Source: Amycolatopsis acididurans | GTDB taxonomy: Bacteria; Actinomycetota; Actinomycetes; Mycobacteriales; Pseudonocardiaceae | Length of the DNA stretch: 64,000 nucleotides | Assembly (NCBI RefSeq): GCF_012328925.1 | Contig: NZ_JAAXLS010000032.1 | Coordinates: forward strand, 1-64,000 | Direction of reading: 5' to 3' | Shown here: in pieces, positions 1 through 8,273 of the stretch | Layout of the letters: the number at the start of each line of letters is the position of its first letter | Numbering within the stretch: position 1 is the stretch's first letter | Notes under the pieces: generated by a model | What the model was told of the DNA's origin: nothing | The model's database searches: none | What the model saw: the letters and a program-made list of their open reading frames with translations, nothing else | Translations under genes and position numbers: made by a program

Positions 1-1032
1 GGCGGATGGTGCGGGTGGTGGTGGCGCCGGAGGACGTGGCCGTGGCGGCGCTGGCGGTGGCGTGGTGGTCGTAGAGGGTGGCGTTGGGGACGGCGGTGTG
101 GTCACGGGCGGAGGCGGCAGCGGCGTGGTCACCGGCGGTGGTGACGGTGGCACCGTTGGCGGTGTGGGTGGCGGTGGCAGCACGGTGGAAGGTGGCGGGG
201 GCGGCGGTGTCGTCACCGGCGGCGGCACCGGCGGCACCGTGGGAGGCGTGGTCGGCGGTGGCGACGGTCGCGCGGTGAGGCAGCCCGCCATATCCGTGTC
301 CTGCACGGGCGGCCCGCTCGCGAGGAGAGTGTACGAAACGCCCCTGACGACGCCGTAAACACGGCTCCGCCCGCTGGTGGCGTTCGCCGTGACGTAGAGG
401 GTGCCGTCGGGGGCCAGGACCACTCCGCCGTACGCGCGGCTCCACGGCAGGACCGGGCCCGGCACGACGCGCACCGCGCCGGTGTCCGGGTCGATGCTCA
501 CCACGTTCCCCTCTGCCACACCGTAGAGCCTGCCGTCCGCCGGATCGACGTCGAAGTCGTCCACGTCCGCGGCCAGGTCCCACGGCCACAGGGTCAGCGC
601 CGAGGTCAACCGCAGATAGGCCGGGCTCGCGGGGTTGACGTCGATCGTGTACAGCACGCCGTATCCCTTGACGTACCAGACGTTTCCGGACACCGCGCCC
701 GCCGTCATGTGCCCCAGGTCGTGCCTGCCCCACCGCTTCGGCGGCCCCAGATCCGTGGCCCGCCCCTGACGATCGAGCGTGATCACGCGTCCCGAATCGC
801 TCATCGCGTAGGCGAGGTCCTGCCGCGCCGTGTAGCCGAGCGCGTTGAGCCGGTAGCCCACCTCGCCCAGCGTGGTCGTCGTCATCTCCGGCAGCCGAAC
901 ACGCTCCACTGTGGACAATCCACGGCCGCTGGACACCCGCAGTGCCAGACACGACGAGGCCGCCGAAGCCGGACCGGTGAACAGCGTGCTGCCCACGAGC
1001 ACGAGCACGGCGCACGCGCCACGAAGCCACAC
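1..1032 (-). CDS. Secreted beta-propeller-like protein with proline-rich tail (DUF6923-like), partial
   Basis: The minus-strand reading frame is open from a GTG at 1030-1032 to the left edge, giving 344 codons without a stop, so the C terminus is missing. The N terminus (MWLRGACAVLVLVGSTLF, then an Ala-rich cleavage region) is a clear signal peptide. The next ~230 residues show repeated short motifs such as DFDVDPADGRLYGV and GGVVLAPDGTLYVTA, as in SMP-30/NHL-type propellers and the actinobacterial DUF6923 family. From about position 270 down to 1 the protein is almost only Pro, Thr, Ser and Val, a wall-spanning or extracellular linker. The start lies 3 bp after the stop of the DUF4239 gene, so the two are probably co-transcribed. 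The family name is from memory of the pattern; secretion is directly supported, ligand unknown. Confidence 0.7.
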   Translation of the reverse strand, partial: MWLRGACAVLVLVGSTLFTGPASAASSCLALRVSSGRGLSTVERVRLPEMTTTTLGEVGYRLNALGYTARQDLAYAMSDSGRVITLDRQGRATDLGPPKRWGRHDLGHMTAGAVSGNVWYVKGYGVLYTIDVNPASPAYLRLTSALTLWPWDLAADVDDFDVDPADGRLYGVAEGNVVSIDPDTGAVRVVPGPVLPWSRAYGGVVLAPDGTLYVTANATSGRSRVYGVVRGVSYTLLASGPPVQDTDMAGCLTARPSPPPTTPPTVPPVPPPVTTPPPPPPSTVLPPPPTPPTVPPSPPPVTTPLPPPPVTTPPSPTPPSTTTTPPPAPPRPRPPAPPPPAPSA

Positions 1033-1035
1033 GAT

Positions 1036-1803
1036 TCAGCTCAACCTGGTGATCGCCTGGCTGAACGCGTCCGGGCCCACCTTCGCGCCGCCCCCGAACG
1101 GGTTCTGCAGCTGATAGATCGCGAACAGCAGCAGCGTGGTGGTCGCGGCCAGGGTGGACACGATGATGATGTGAGTGATCTGCTTGGTACCGCCGAACAG
1201 GTTGGGCAGCAACACGAAGATCAGGCTCCCGACGATCAGCACGAACCACACCACGAGCCCGACATTGTTGTCCCGTACGGCGTTCAACCGGGACTGCCGC
1301 TGCTCGTAGATCGTCATCAGCTGGTCGGCGGCCTGGGTCTTCTCGCCGGTCAGCCAGTCGTCGTCGCCCGGTATGTCCGCGCTGTCCAGCACCTCGCGCA
1401 TCTGCTGGAGCTCGTGCCAGCCCTGGTCCGGCACCGTGCCGCCCGCGCGCAGCTCGGGCCATTCGACGCGCACCACGGTGTCCGCGTAGTCCCTGGCCAG
1501 CCGGGGCAGCTCGCTCTTCGCCGGCTCCGGAAGCGCCTGCGCCGCCCACGCGACGCCGACCAGCGCCTGAGTCTCGGAATAGGACTCGTCGCGAACGGTG
1601 GTCGCCGCGTCGAACAGGGAGATCAGTACGAACGCGACGACCACCGCGTGCAGACCGCCGACGATCGTGAACGCCTGCCCGGCCGCGTCGTTGTTGTCCA
1701 TCCGGCCCTCGTCCAGGCCGTAGCGTCTGACGAGATACGCGATCAGCGCTCCGCCGAGCACGGCGGCGAGGACCCAGATCGACCCGGTCAGGTACACGCT
1801 CAT
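1036..1803 (-). CDS. DUF4239 (bestrophin-like) membrane protein
   Basis: The 255-residue protein has two N-terminal membrane segments (about residues 8-26 and 45-63) and two C-terminal ones (about 182-202 and 212-232). These flank a soluble middle with conserved SETQALVGVAWAA and DNNVGLVVWFVLIVGSL stretches, the layout of DUF4239. I chose the ATG at 1803 because AAGGAG lies five bases upstream; a longer in-frame start at 1833 lacks such a site. Function is unknown; a channel-like role is sometimes suggested for the family, but nothing here tests it. It is followed directly by the secreted propeller gene. Confidence 0.8.
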   Translation of the reverse strand: MSVYLTGSIWVLAAVLGGALIAYLVRRYGLDEGRMDNNDAAGQAFTIVGGLHAVVVAFVLISLFDAATTVRDESYSETQALVGVAWAAQALPEPAKSELPRLARDYADTVVRVEWPELRAGGTVPDQGWHELQQMREVLDSADIPGDDDWLTGEKTQAADQLMTIYEQRQSRLNAVRDNNVGLVVWFVLIVGSLIFVLLPNLFGGTKQITHIIIVSTLAATTTLLLFAIYQLQNPFGGGAKVGPDAFSQAITRLS

Positions 1804-2435
1804 GAGGCTCCTTATCCGGTCGCGAATACGCACACGCTAATCAGGGCCCTATGGCCGGACAAGATCGCGCGTTGTCTTTCATTCGAGCGGCAGCGAATTT
1901 GACGCGGCTCTCACTTATTCAGCCCAGATCGATTCCACGCAGCTAATTCCGGCCGCAATTCCGCCGTCACGGCCGGCGCACCCGGGTGTGCTGCTGCTCC
2001 AGCCGGGCCACGGTCACGAAGTGGGCGTGACCATCCGTGTTCGCCGATTGTCCGTCGCTCGTTGAAATGCCTGCCGCACAACGCTTTCGTGCGAGTCCAC
2101 TCCGCCATCGGAGGCAACCCTCCCAGTATCCGGGATCGATTGGGTCCGTTCGGAGCAGCAGGGTGACAGTCACGCGGAACGCCACGGAGACGACTCACAC
2201 GGTCGTGCCGGGCCGCACTGGTCGCCCCGAGTGATCCGAAACCGTTCGCTCTACTCTCAGTCTTCCCGCCGCGCAGTAATGGCTATTTCCCACGGTCCAA
2301 TTCGACCGGCCACCACGGACGAGTGACTGTACGGCCCACACCCCCGGTGCTACGGTCGAATTCGCCCCGTGAAATTGGGCGATTCCGATTCCACACGCTG
2401 AATCCTGAAATAAGCATGGATTGGTGGTTTTTGCC
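1804..2435. other. 632-bp intergenic region upstream of the encapsulin operon
   Basis: I see no credible gene here; the short frames on both strands lack ribosome sites and recognisable sequence, and base composition is more AT-rich than in the flanking genes. The region must hold the promoters of the divergent DUF4239 gene and the encapsulin operon. It contains an inverted repeat GGTCACG-N7-CGTGACC (2012-2032), a short dyad GTGAC-A-GTCAC (2163-2173) and a widely spaced inverted pair AATTCGACC (2299-2307) / GGTCGAATT (2354-2362). I could not assign a definite -35/-10 pair. Confidence 0.6.
2012..2032. promoter_or_regulatory. Inverted repeat, candidate operator
   Basis: GGTCACG (2012-2018) and CGTGACC (2026-2032) form a perfect 7-bp inverted repeat with a 7-bp spacer. 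Size and symmetry fit a dimeric regulator site. It lies about 400 bp before the first encapsulin gene and about 210 bp before the divergent DUF4239 gene, so the target is unclear. It resembles a CRP-type half-site (GTGA-N-TCAC) only loosely. Confidence 0.35.
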
Positions 2436-2438
2436 GTG
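2421..2438 (+). promoter_or_regulatory. Ribosome binding site and start of first encapsulin gene
   Basis: The segment TTGGTGGTTTTTGCCGTG carries a GGTGG Shine-Dalgarno element eight bases before the GTG at 2436. An in-frame TTG at 2421 would place the start before the ribosome site. The near-identical segment before the second encapsulin gene (4582-4599) supports GTG as the real start in both, giving matching N termini MTVTE. Confidence 0.75.
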
Positions 2439-3842
2439 ACAGTGACCGAATCCGCTGAACCCAGCGTCGAAGGCACCCCGCAGCAGAGCTTGAGCACCGC
2501 GGCCGCACGCAACCTGGCGACCACGACCAAGTCCGTCCCGCAGATGCAGAGCATCACCTCGCGGTGGCTGCTGCGCGTGCTGCCCTGGGTACAGGCGGCA
2601 GGCGGCGCGTACCGGGTGAACCGCCGCCTGAGCTACACGGTGGGCGACGGTCGGGTGACGTTCATCAGCACCGGCTCCGACGTCCGGGTCATCCCCGCCG
2701 AACTCGGCGAACTGCCGCTGCTGCGCGGATTCGACGACGATCAGGTGCTCGCCGCACTGGCCGAGCGCTACGAACAGCACGAGTACTCCCCCGGCGACGT
2801 GATCGTCGAGTTCGGCCACCAGTCCGACCAGTCGTTCCTCATCGCGCACGGCAAGGTCAGCAAGATCGGCCCCGGCCGGTACGGCGACCAGACGACGCTC
2901 GGCGTCCTCGCGAACGGCGACCACTTCGGCGACGAGACGCTCGTGGACCCGCAGAGCATCTGGGAGTACACGGTCAAGGCGGTCACCCCGTGCACCGTGC
3001 TGTCGCTGCCGCAGCATGCCTTCGACGACGTGTACGCGCAGTCCGAATCGCTGCGGGCGCACGTCACGGCGTTCCACTCGGGACTGCAGGCGCCGCGCAA
3101 CGAACACGGCGAGGCGACCATCGAAGTCACCGCTGGGCATTCCGGCGAGCCGGACATCCCGAGCACCTTCGTGGACTACGAGATGTCGCCGCGCGAGTAC
3201 GAACTGTCCGTCGCGCAGACCGTGCTCCGCGTCCACACGCGGGTCGCCGATCTCTACAACCAGCCGATGAACCAGGTGGAGCAGCAGCTGCGGCTGACCA
3301 TCGAGGCGTTGCGGGAACGCCAGGAGAACGAGATCGTCAACAACCCCGACTTCGGCTTGCTGCACAACGCCGATGTCAGCCAGCGCATCCACACCCGCTC
3401 CGGCCCGCCGACCCCGGACGATCTCGACGAGCTGCTCGCCGCGGTCTGGAAGGACCCGTCGGTGTTCCTGGCCCACCCGCGCGCCATCGCGGCGTTCGGC
3501 CGGGAGTGCAACGCGCGCGGCGTCTATCCGGCCGGCATCGACTACCTGGGCCACCAGGTGCCCTCCTGGCGCGGCATCCCCATCCTGCCGTGCAACAAGA
3601 TCGCGGTGTCGGAGACCCGCACCAGCTCGATCATGCTCATGCGCACCGGCGAGCAGAACCAGGGTGTGGTCGGGCTGCACCAGACCGGCATCCCGGACGA
3701 GTACCAGCCGGGGCTTTCGGTGCGGTTCATGGGAATCGACGACAAGGCCATCATGTCCTATCTCGTGTCGGCCTACTACTCGGCGGCGGTGCTGGTGCCC
3801 GACGCGCTCGCGATACTGGAGAACGTCGAGATCGGCCGGTGA
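2436..3842 (+). CDS. Family 2B encapsulin shell protein 1 (with cyclic-nucleotide-binding-like insertion)
   Basis: The 468-residue protein would self-assemble, alone or with its paralog at 4597, into an icosahedral HK97-fold shell in the cytoplasm. Residues 1-90 form an N-terminal arm ([24 protein letters not shown]). Residues about 92-205 are a cyclic-nucleotide-binding-like insertion (ELPLLRGF through LAHGK-like and FGDETLVDP). Residues 240-468 carry the shell core with [35 protein letters not shown] and a terminal [14 protein letters not shown]. This order is that of Family 2B encapsulins. The phosphate-binding-cassette position normally occupied by Arg reads IWEYTV, so nucleotide binding is doubtful. 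It is first in an operon with terpenoid genes; the downstream cyclase-like gene starts one base after its stop. Confidence 0.9.
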   Translation: MTVTESAEPSVEGTPQQSLSTAAARNLATTTKSVPQMQSITSRWLLRVLPWVQAAGGAYRVNRRLSYTVGDGRVTFISTGSDVRVIPAELGELPLLRGFDDDQVLAALAERYEQHEYSPGDVIVEFGHQSDQSFLIAHGKVSKIGPGRYGDQTTLGVLANGDHFGDETLVDPQSIWEYTVKAVTPCTVLSLPQHAFDDVYAQSESLRAHVTAFHSGLQAPRNEHGEATIEVTAGHSGEPDIPSTFVDYEMSPREYELSVAQTVLRVHTRVADLYNQPMNQVEQQLRLTIEALRERQENEIVNNPDFGLLHNADVSQRIHTRSGPPTPDDLDELLAAVWKDPSVFLAHPRAIAAFGRECNARGVYPAGIDYLGHQVPSWRGIPILPCNKIAVSETRTSSIMLMRTGEQNQGVVGLHQTGIPDEYQPGLSVRFMGIDDKAIMSYLVSAYYSAAVLVPDALAILENVEIGR

Positions 3843-3843
3843 G

Positions 3844-4581
3844 GTGGCGGTGCGGCCGAACCCGGAGCACGAGCACGCGTGGCGGCACGCCGCGGCGTGG
3901 GCGGCGGAGGTGGGCCTGCCCGCAGCGCCCGGCGCAGCGCGGTCGTGCGCGTACCGGCATCCCACCGCGCCGCGGCGCGAACTGGGCGTCGTGACCTGCT
4001 GGTACACCTGGCTGTCCTTTGTGGACCGCCATTTCCTGGACGGCTGTCACCGCCTGCGCACGGGCCAGGCCAGGACGCAGCGGCTGGCTGCCTTCATGCC
4101 GGTCACCGGCGGGCCCACCACGGAACCGGCGCGACCCGCCGAGGCGGGGCTGGCCGACCTGTGGGCGCGCACCGTGCCCGGCCGGTCGCCCGCCTGGCGT
4201 GCGCGGCTGGCCGAGGAGGTGTCGCGGCTGCTCATGGAGTCGTTGTGGCGCCTGGTGATCGGGTACCGGCATCCGCTGGGCAGCCCGGCCTGGTCGGCCG
4301 CACTCGTCGAATACAGCACCGGAGCCGAGGTGCCCGGCGAATCGGTCCGCGTGCTCAACCGGCACTTCGCCGACTGCGCACGGCTCGCCGAGGCCGAGGC
4401 GGGCGCGGGCAGACTGCTGGACGCGCGGTTGCGTCAGTTCGACACGTTCTCGCTCGTACAACTTCCCGCGCTCACCGGCGACGAGCGGGTGCTGCGCTAC
4501 GCCACCGGTCTGCGCGACTGGCTCCACGGCGGGCACCGCGGCTCCCCGGCGCCTGCCCCAGCACCCCTGACCTCCCACTGA
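3844..4581 (+). CDS. Degenerate class I terpene-cyclase-like protein, likely shell partner or cargo
   Basis: The 245-residue protein starts at GTG 3844, one base after the encapsulin stop (a second GTG at 3850 is possible). The segment CWYTWLSFVDRHFLDG sits where class I terpene cyclases have the Asp-rich helix, but the DDxxD/E motif is replaced by VDRHFLD. LNRHFADCARLAEAEAG resembles the NSE region but lacks its Ser and Glu. ERVLRYATGLRDWLHGG matches the C-terminal helix that usually precedes a conserved Arg-Tyr, and the protein stops there with a short SPAPAPAP tail. It is much shorter than usual cyclases (over 300 residues). Position between two encapsulin genes fits the cargo slot of known Family 2B loci. 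It may be catalytically dead, structural, or of altered chemistry; I cannot decide. Confidence 0.65.
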   Translation: MAVRPNPEHEHAWRHAAAWAAEVGLPAAPGAARSCAYRHPTAPRRELGVVTCWYTWLSFVDRHFLDGCHRLRTGQARTQRLAAFMPVTGGPTTEPARPAEAGLADLWARTVPGRSPAWRARLAEEVSRLLMESLWRLVIGYRHPLGSPAWSAALVEYSTGAEVPGESVRVLNRHFADCARLAEAEAGAGRLLDARLRQFDTFSLVQLPALTGDERVLRYATGLRDWLHGGHRGSPAPAPAPLTSH

Positions 4582-4599
4582 TTGGTGGTTTTCCCCGTG
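4582..4599 (+). promoter_or_regulatory. Ribosome binding site and start of second encapsulin gene
   Basis: TTGGTGGTTTTCCCCGTG repeats the leader of the first encapsulin gene almost base for base, with GGTGG eight bases before the GTG at 4597. It begins on the base after the cyclase-like stop codon. The repeated leader suggests that the shell gene was duplicated together with its ribosome site. Confidence 0.75.
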
Positions 4600-5985
4600 A
4601 CGGTAACGGAAGTCCAGGCGAGCGCCCGGCTGAGCCTGAGCACCTCGGCCGCGCGCCAGCTGTCGACCACGACCAAGACCGTGCCGCAGAGCCGCGGCAT
4701 CACCTCGCGCTGGCTGCTGCGGCGGCTGCCGTGGGTGGAGACCACCGCGGGCACTTACCGGGTGAACCGCAGACTCACGCACGCGACGGGCGAGGGGCGC
4801 GCCGCGTTCTACAGCGCCGGCGGCGACGTGCGGGTGGTCCCGGAGAGTCTGGCCGAACTGCCGTTGTTCCACGGTTTCACCGACCAGGATGTGCTGCGGG
4901 CGGTCGCGGAGCGGATGGTGCCCCGCGAGTACCGGCCCGGCGACGTGCTCGCCGAAGCCGGATCGCCGCCGGAAGCCGGTTTCCTCATCGCGCACGGCAA
5001 GGTGAGCAAGACCAGCACCGGTCCCTACGGCGAGCCGGCCACGCTGGGTGTACTCGCCGACGGCGATTATCTGGGGCAGCAGGTGCTCGCGGAAACGCCC
5101 GAGCCGTGGTCGTATTCGGTGCTGGCGCTCACCCCGGTCACCGTGCTGACGCTGGACCGCGAGGAGTTACTGCGGCTGCTGGCGGAGTCCGAGTCGCTGC
5201 GCGCCCACGTGTCCTGGCTCCGGTCCACAACGGAGCTTTCGCAGAACAAGCACGGTGAGGCGGCCATCGAGCTGACGTCCGGGCACTGCGGCGAACCGCG
5301 GCTGTCGTCGACCTTTGTGGACTACGAACTCGCGCCGAGGCAGTACGAGCTGTCGGTCGCGCAGACCGTGCTGCGCGTGCACACCCGCGTCGCGGACCTG
5401 TTCAACGATCCGATGGACCAGGTCGAACAGCAGCTGCGGCTGACCGTGGAAGCGTTGCGCGAGCGGCAGGAAAGCGATCTGGTCAACAACCCGGCGTACG
5501 GGCTGCTGCACAACGCCGACTTCCGCCAGCGCATCCAGACCCGCGGCGGCCCGCCCACCCCGGACGACATGGACGAACTGCTGTCCCGGCGCCGCAAGAC
5601 GGAGTTCTTCCTCGCCCATCCCAGGGCCATCGCGGCGTTCGGCCGCGAATGCACCGGCAGCGGGATCGCCCAGCAGTCCGTCGAGGTCGAGGGAAAGCCC
5701 TTTCCCGCCTGGCGCGGCACGCCGATCCTGCCCTGCGACAAGATTCCCGTCACCGCCACCGGCACGACCTCGATCATGGCGATGCGCACCGGCGAACGGT
5801 CGCAGGGGGTGGTCGGGCTGCGCCAGAGCGGCATCCCCGACGAGATCGACCCGGGCCTGAACGCGCGGTTCATGGGCATCACCGACAAGGGCCTGCTGTC
5901 CTATCTGGTCACCGCGTACTACTCGGTCGCGGTGCTGGTCCCCGACGCACTGGGCGTACTGGAGAACGTGGAGATCGGACGATGA
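4597..5985 (+). CDS. Family 2B encapsulin shell protein 2 (paralog)
   Basis: The 462-residue product is collinear with shell protein 1 over its whole length: N-arm [17 protein letters not shown], cyclic-nucleotide-like insertion at about 92-205, then the shell core with [33 protein letters not shown] and [14 protein letters not shown]. The insertion is more divergent than the core. Its phosphate-binding segment reads [18 protein letters not shown], without the usual Gly-Glu and Arg, so cAMP binding is unlikely. Two different shell genes in one operon suggest a mixed shell or two shells with distinct pores. The stop overlaps the polyprenyl synthase start by 4 bp (ATGA), implying matched synthesis. 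Confidence 0.9.
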   Translation: MTVTEVQASARLSLSTSAARQLSTTTKTVPQSRGITSRWLLRRLPWVETTAGTYRVNRRLTHATGEGRAAFYSAGGDVRVVPESLAELPLFHGFTDQDVLRAVAERMVPREYRPGDVLAEAGSPPEAGFLIAHGKVSKTSTGPYGEPATLGVLADGDYLGQQVLAETPEPWSYSVLALTPVTVLTLDREELLRLLAESESLRAHVSWLRSTTELSQNKHGEAAIELTSGHCGEPRLSSTFVDYELAPRQYELSVAQTVLRVHTRVADLFNDPMDQVEQQLRLTVEALRERQESDLVNNPAYGLLHNADFRQRIQTRGGPPTPDDMDELLSRRRKTEFFLAHPRAIAAFGRECTGSGIAQQSVEVEGKPFPAWRGTPILPCDKIPVTATGTTSIMAMRTGERSQGVVGLRQSGIPDEIDPGLNARFMGITDKGLLSYLVTAYYSVAVLVPDALGVLENVEIGR

Positions 5986-6977
5986 CGGATGTGATCGCGG
6001 GAACCCGGACCGCACACGAGATCCTGGCGTGGGGCAAGACGATCGTGGAGCCGGAGCTGCGCGCGGCCGCCGGGCGGCTGCCCGCCTCGATGCGGCCCAT
6101 CGCGTGGCACCACTTCGGCTGGGCGGACGGCGCGGGCAGCGGCAAGGCACTGCGCCCGGTGCTCACGCTGCTGAGCGCGAAGGCTGTCGGCGCGCGGCTG
6201 GAATCGGCCCTGCCCGCGGCCGTCGCCGTGGAGCTGGTGCACAACTTCTCGCTCGTGCACGACGACGTGATGGACGGCGACGCGACGCGGCGGCACCGCG
6301 CGACGGTGTGGCGGGTGTTCGGTTCCGGCCCGGCGATCCTCGCCGGCGACGCCATGCTCGCGCTCGCCGCGCGGCTGCTGTCCGGGGCTCCGGGCCAGCT
6401 GGACGCGTTGATGACCGCGGTGCTGGAGCTGATCGAGGGGCAGAGCGCGGATCTCGAGTTCGAGGACCGGGCCGAGGTCGGCGTCGCGGAGTGCCGGGCG
6501 ATGGCCGCGGGCAAGACCGGAGCGCTGCTGGGCTGCGCGTGCGTGCTCGGCGCCCTCGCCGGCGACGCCGGTCCCGAGCGGCTGGGCCACCTGCGGTGTT
6601 TCGGTTCCGAGCTGGGCCTGGCGTTCCAGTTCGTCGACGATCTGCTCGGGATCTGGGGCGAGCCGGCCGTCACCGGCAAACCGGTGTTCTCGGATCTGCG
6701 CAACCGCAAGAAATCGCTGCCCGTCGTGGCGGCGCTGGCCTCGGGCACCGACGCCGGGCACGAGCTGGCCGCGTTGTACCGCACGGAACTGTCCGGCACG
6801 CGGCTCGCGCGCGCCGCCGAGCTGGTCGATCTCGCGGGCGGGCGCGCGTGGGCACAGGCACGCGCCGACGAACTGATGACGCAGGCGCTGCGGCACCTGC
6901 GTGCCGCCGAGATCGACCCGGGCGCGCACGCGGAGCTGGAAACGCTGGCGCGGTTCGTCGCACGCCGGGATCGTTGA
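5982..6977 (+). CDS. Polyprenyl (geranylgeranyl/farnesyl-type) diphosphate synthase
   Basis: The 331-residue trans-prenyltransferase condenses IPP with allylic diphosphates to make C15-C20 precursors. GKALRP (54-59), the first Asp-rich motif DDVMD (94-98), GKTG (177-180) and the second Asp-rich region [10 protein letters not shown] (217-226) are in the expected order. The second motif is DDLLG rather than DDxxD, a form common in actinobacterial terpenoid clusters. Chain length cannot be fixed, though the residues before DDVMD (HNFSLVH) have no bulky aromatic pair and fit C20. There is no disordered N-terminal extension of the type used for encapsulin loading. The start overlaps the encapsulin stop. 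Confidence 0.9.
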   Translation: MTDVIAGTRTAHEILAWGKTIVEPELRAAAGRLPASMRPIAWHHFGWADGAGSGKALRPVLTLLSAKAVGARLESALPAAVAVELVHNFSLVHDDVMDGDATRRHRATVWRVFGSGPAILAGDAMLALAARLLSGAPGQLDALMTAVLELIEGQSADLEFEDRAEVGVAECRAMAAGKTGALLGCACVLGALAGDAGPERLGHLRCFGSELGLAFQFVDDLLGIWGEPAVTGKPVFSDLRNRKKSLPVVAALASGTDAGHELAALYRTELSGTRLARAAELVDLAGGRAWAQARADELMTQALRHLRAAEIDPGAHAELETLARFVARRDR

Positions 6978-6988
6978 GGGAGTCACCG

Positions 6989-8245
6989 ATGTTCACCGCA
7001 GCGCAAAGCATTCTGGCCGCGAACAATCCCGGCAGGCCCGATCCCGGCGAGGTTCTCGTCGCCGATGACCTGGTGTGGCCGGACCGACCGTCGATCGGCT
7101 GCCCGGCATCGCCCCTGCTGGCCGGTGAGCTGGCCAGGCGCGGGGTCCGCGCGGCACGCGGGCACCTGCACGTCGAGACCGCCGACACCGTGGCCCTGCG
7201 GGCCGTGTTTCCCGCCGCGGAGCACGAGGCCGGGCTCGGGGTCGCCGTGACCGGCTCGCCCGCGCTGACCGAGCAGGTGTGCGGGGCGATGGCCGCCTGC
7301 CTCGCCGTCGCCGGCACCGCACGAACGGTGCTGCTCGCCGCACCCCGGTCGTTCTGCGCCGGGGTGGAGCGGGCGGTCGAGATCGTCGAGCGGCTGCTCG
7401 CCCGGCGCGGCGGGCTGATCTTCGTGCGTAAGCAGATCGTGCACAACGCCCATGTCGTCGCCGATCTGGAGGACCGCGGCGCGGTGTTCGTCGACGAGCT
7501 GGACCAGGTGCCGCGCGGGGCGACCGTGGTGTTCTCCGCGCACGGGGTCTCCCCCGCGGTCCGCGCGCACGCGGCACGGCGGCGGCTGGACGTGATCGAC
7601 GCGACCTGCCCGCTGGTGACGAAGGTGCACGCGGAGGCCAAACGGTTCGCCGCGGCGGGCCACACGGTGCTGCTCATCGGGCACGCCGGGCACGAGGAGG
7701 TGGAAGGCACCCTCGGCGAGGCCCCGGAACGCACGGTGCTGGTGCAGTCGGCCGAGGACGCCCGCACGGTGCGGGTGCCCGATCCGCGGCGCGTGTCCTA
7801 CCTGACGCAGACCACGCTGAGCGTCGACGAGACGGCCGAGGTGCTGGACGTGCTGCGCCGCCGGTTCCCGGCGCTGCGCGGCCCGGCCTCGGACGACATC
7901 TGCTACGCCACGACCAACCGGCAGGACGCGCTGCGGGGCATCGCGGCGGCCGCGGATCTGGTCCTGGTCGTCGGCTCGCGCAACTCGTCCAACTCGATGC
8001 GGCTGGTCGAGCTGGCCCGCAAGCAGGGCACCCCGGCGCAGCTCATCGACGACGCGGCCGGCATCAGGACGGACTGGCTCGCCGGGGTGCGCACGATCGG
8101 GCTCACCGCGGGCGCGTCCGCGCCACCACGGCTGGTCGACGACGTGATCGCGGCGCTGGGCGGGCTCGGCCCGCTGACCGTCGAGGAACGGGAAACCACG
8201 CGCGAGACGGTGCACTTCACGTTGCCGCGAAAAGTCCGGCGCTGA
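6989..8245 (+). CDS. ispH: 4-hydroxy-3-methylbut-2-enyl diphosphate reductase (IspH) with N-terminal extension
   Basis: IspH carries out the last step of the MEP pathway, reducing HMBPP to IPP and DMAPP with a [4Fe-4S] cluster. The three cluster cysteines are at about 123 (SFCAGVERA), 207 (DATCPLVTK) and 305 (DDICYATTN). Active-site [24 protein letters not shown] and [10 protein letters not shown] are all present, so it should be active. The 418 residues include about 110 before the IspH core (from [10 protein letters not shown] to [10 protein letters not shown]), which I do not recognise. GAGGGAG lies seven bases before the ATG. It follows the prenyl synthase by 11 bp and would feed it IPP and DMAPP directly. 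It is probably a second, cluster-dedicated copy beside a housekeeping ispH elsewhere (inference). Confidence 0.92.
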   Translation: MFTAAQSILAANNPGRPDPGEVLVADDLVWPDRPSIGCPASPLLAGELARRGVRAARGHLHVETADTVALRAVFPAAEHEAGLGVAVTGSPALTEQVCGAMAACLAVAGTARTVLLAAPRSFCAGVERAVEIVERLLARRGGLIFVRKQIVHNAHVVADLEDRGAVFVDELDQVPRGATVVFSAHGVSPAVRAHAARRRLDVIDATCPLVTKVHAEAKRFAAAGHTVLLIGHAGHEEVEGTLGEAPERTVLVQSAEDARTVRVPDPRRVSYLTQTTLSVDETAEVLDVLRRRFPALRGPASDDICYATTNRQDALRGIAAAADLVLVVGSRNSSNSMRLVELARKQGTPAQLIDDAAGIRTDWLAGVRTIGLTAGASAPPRLVDDVIAALGGLGPLTVEERETTRETVHFTLPRKVRR

Positions 8246-8273
8246 CCCCCGGCTCCGGCGCTAGTGTTCGGAG

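Noticed and set aside
1-290. GGTGGC-rich tract as a tandem DNA repeat or CRISPR-like array
   Set aside because: Units are irregular and coincide with Pro/Thr/Val codons of the secreted protein tail; there are no spacers.
1911-2234. Short frames on both strands in the encapsulin leader region
   Set aside because: None has a ribosome site, codon bias or recognisable sequence; the area is better read as regulatory DNA.
2283-4007. Long open frame (574 codons) on the minus strand opposite the first encapsulin gene
   Set aside because: It is a high-GC antisense shadow: no ribosome site, His/Arg/Asp-rich composition without domain motifs, and the plus frame is a clear encapsulin.
2436-5985. HK97-fold shell genes as remnants of a phage capsid operon
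   Set aside because: No portal, terminase or tail genes; both proteins have the cyclic-nucleotide-like insertion and terpenoid neighbours of Family 2B encapsulins.
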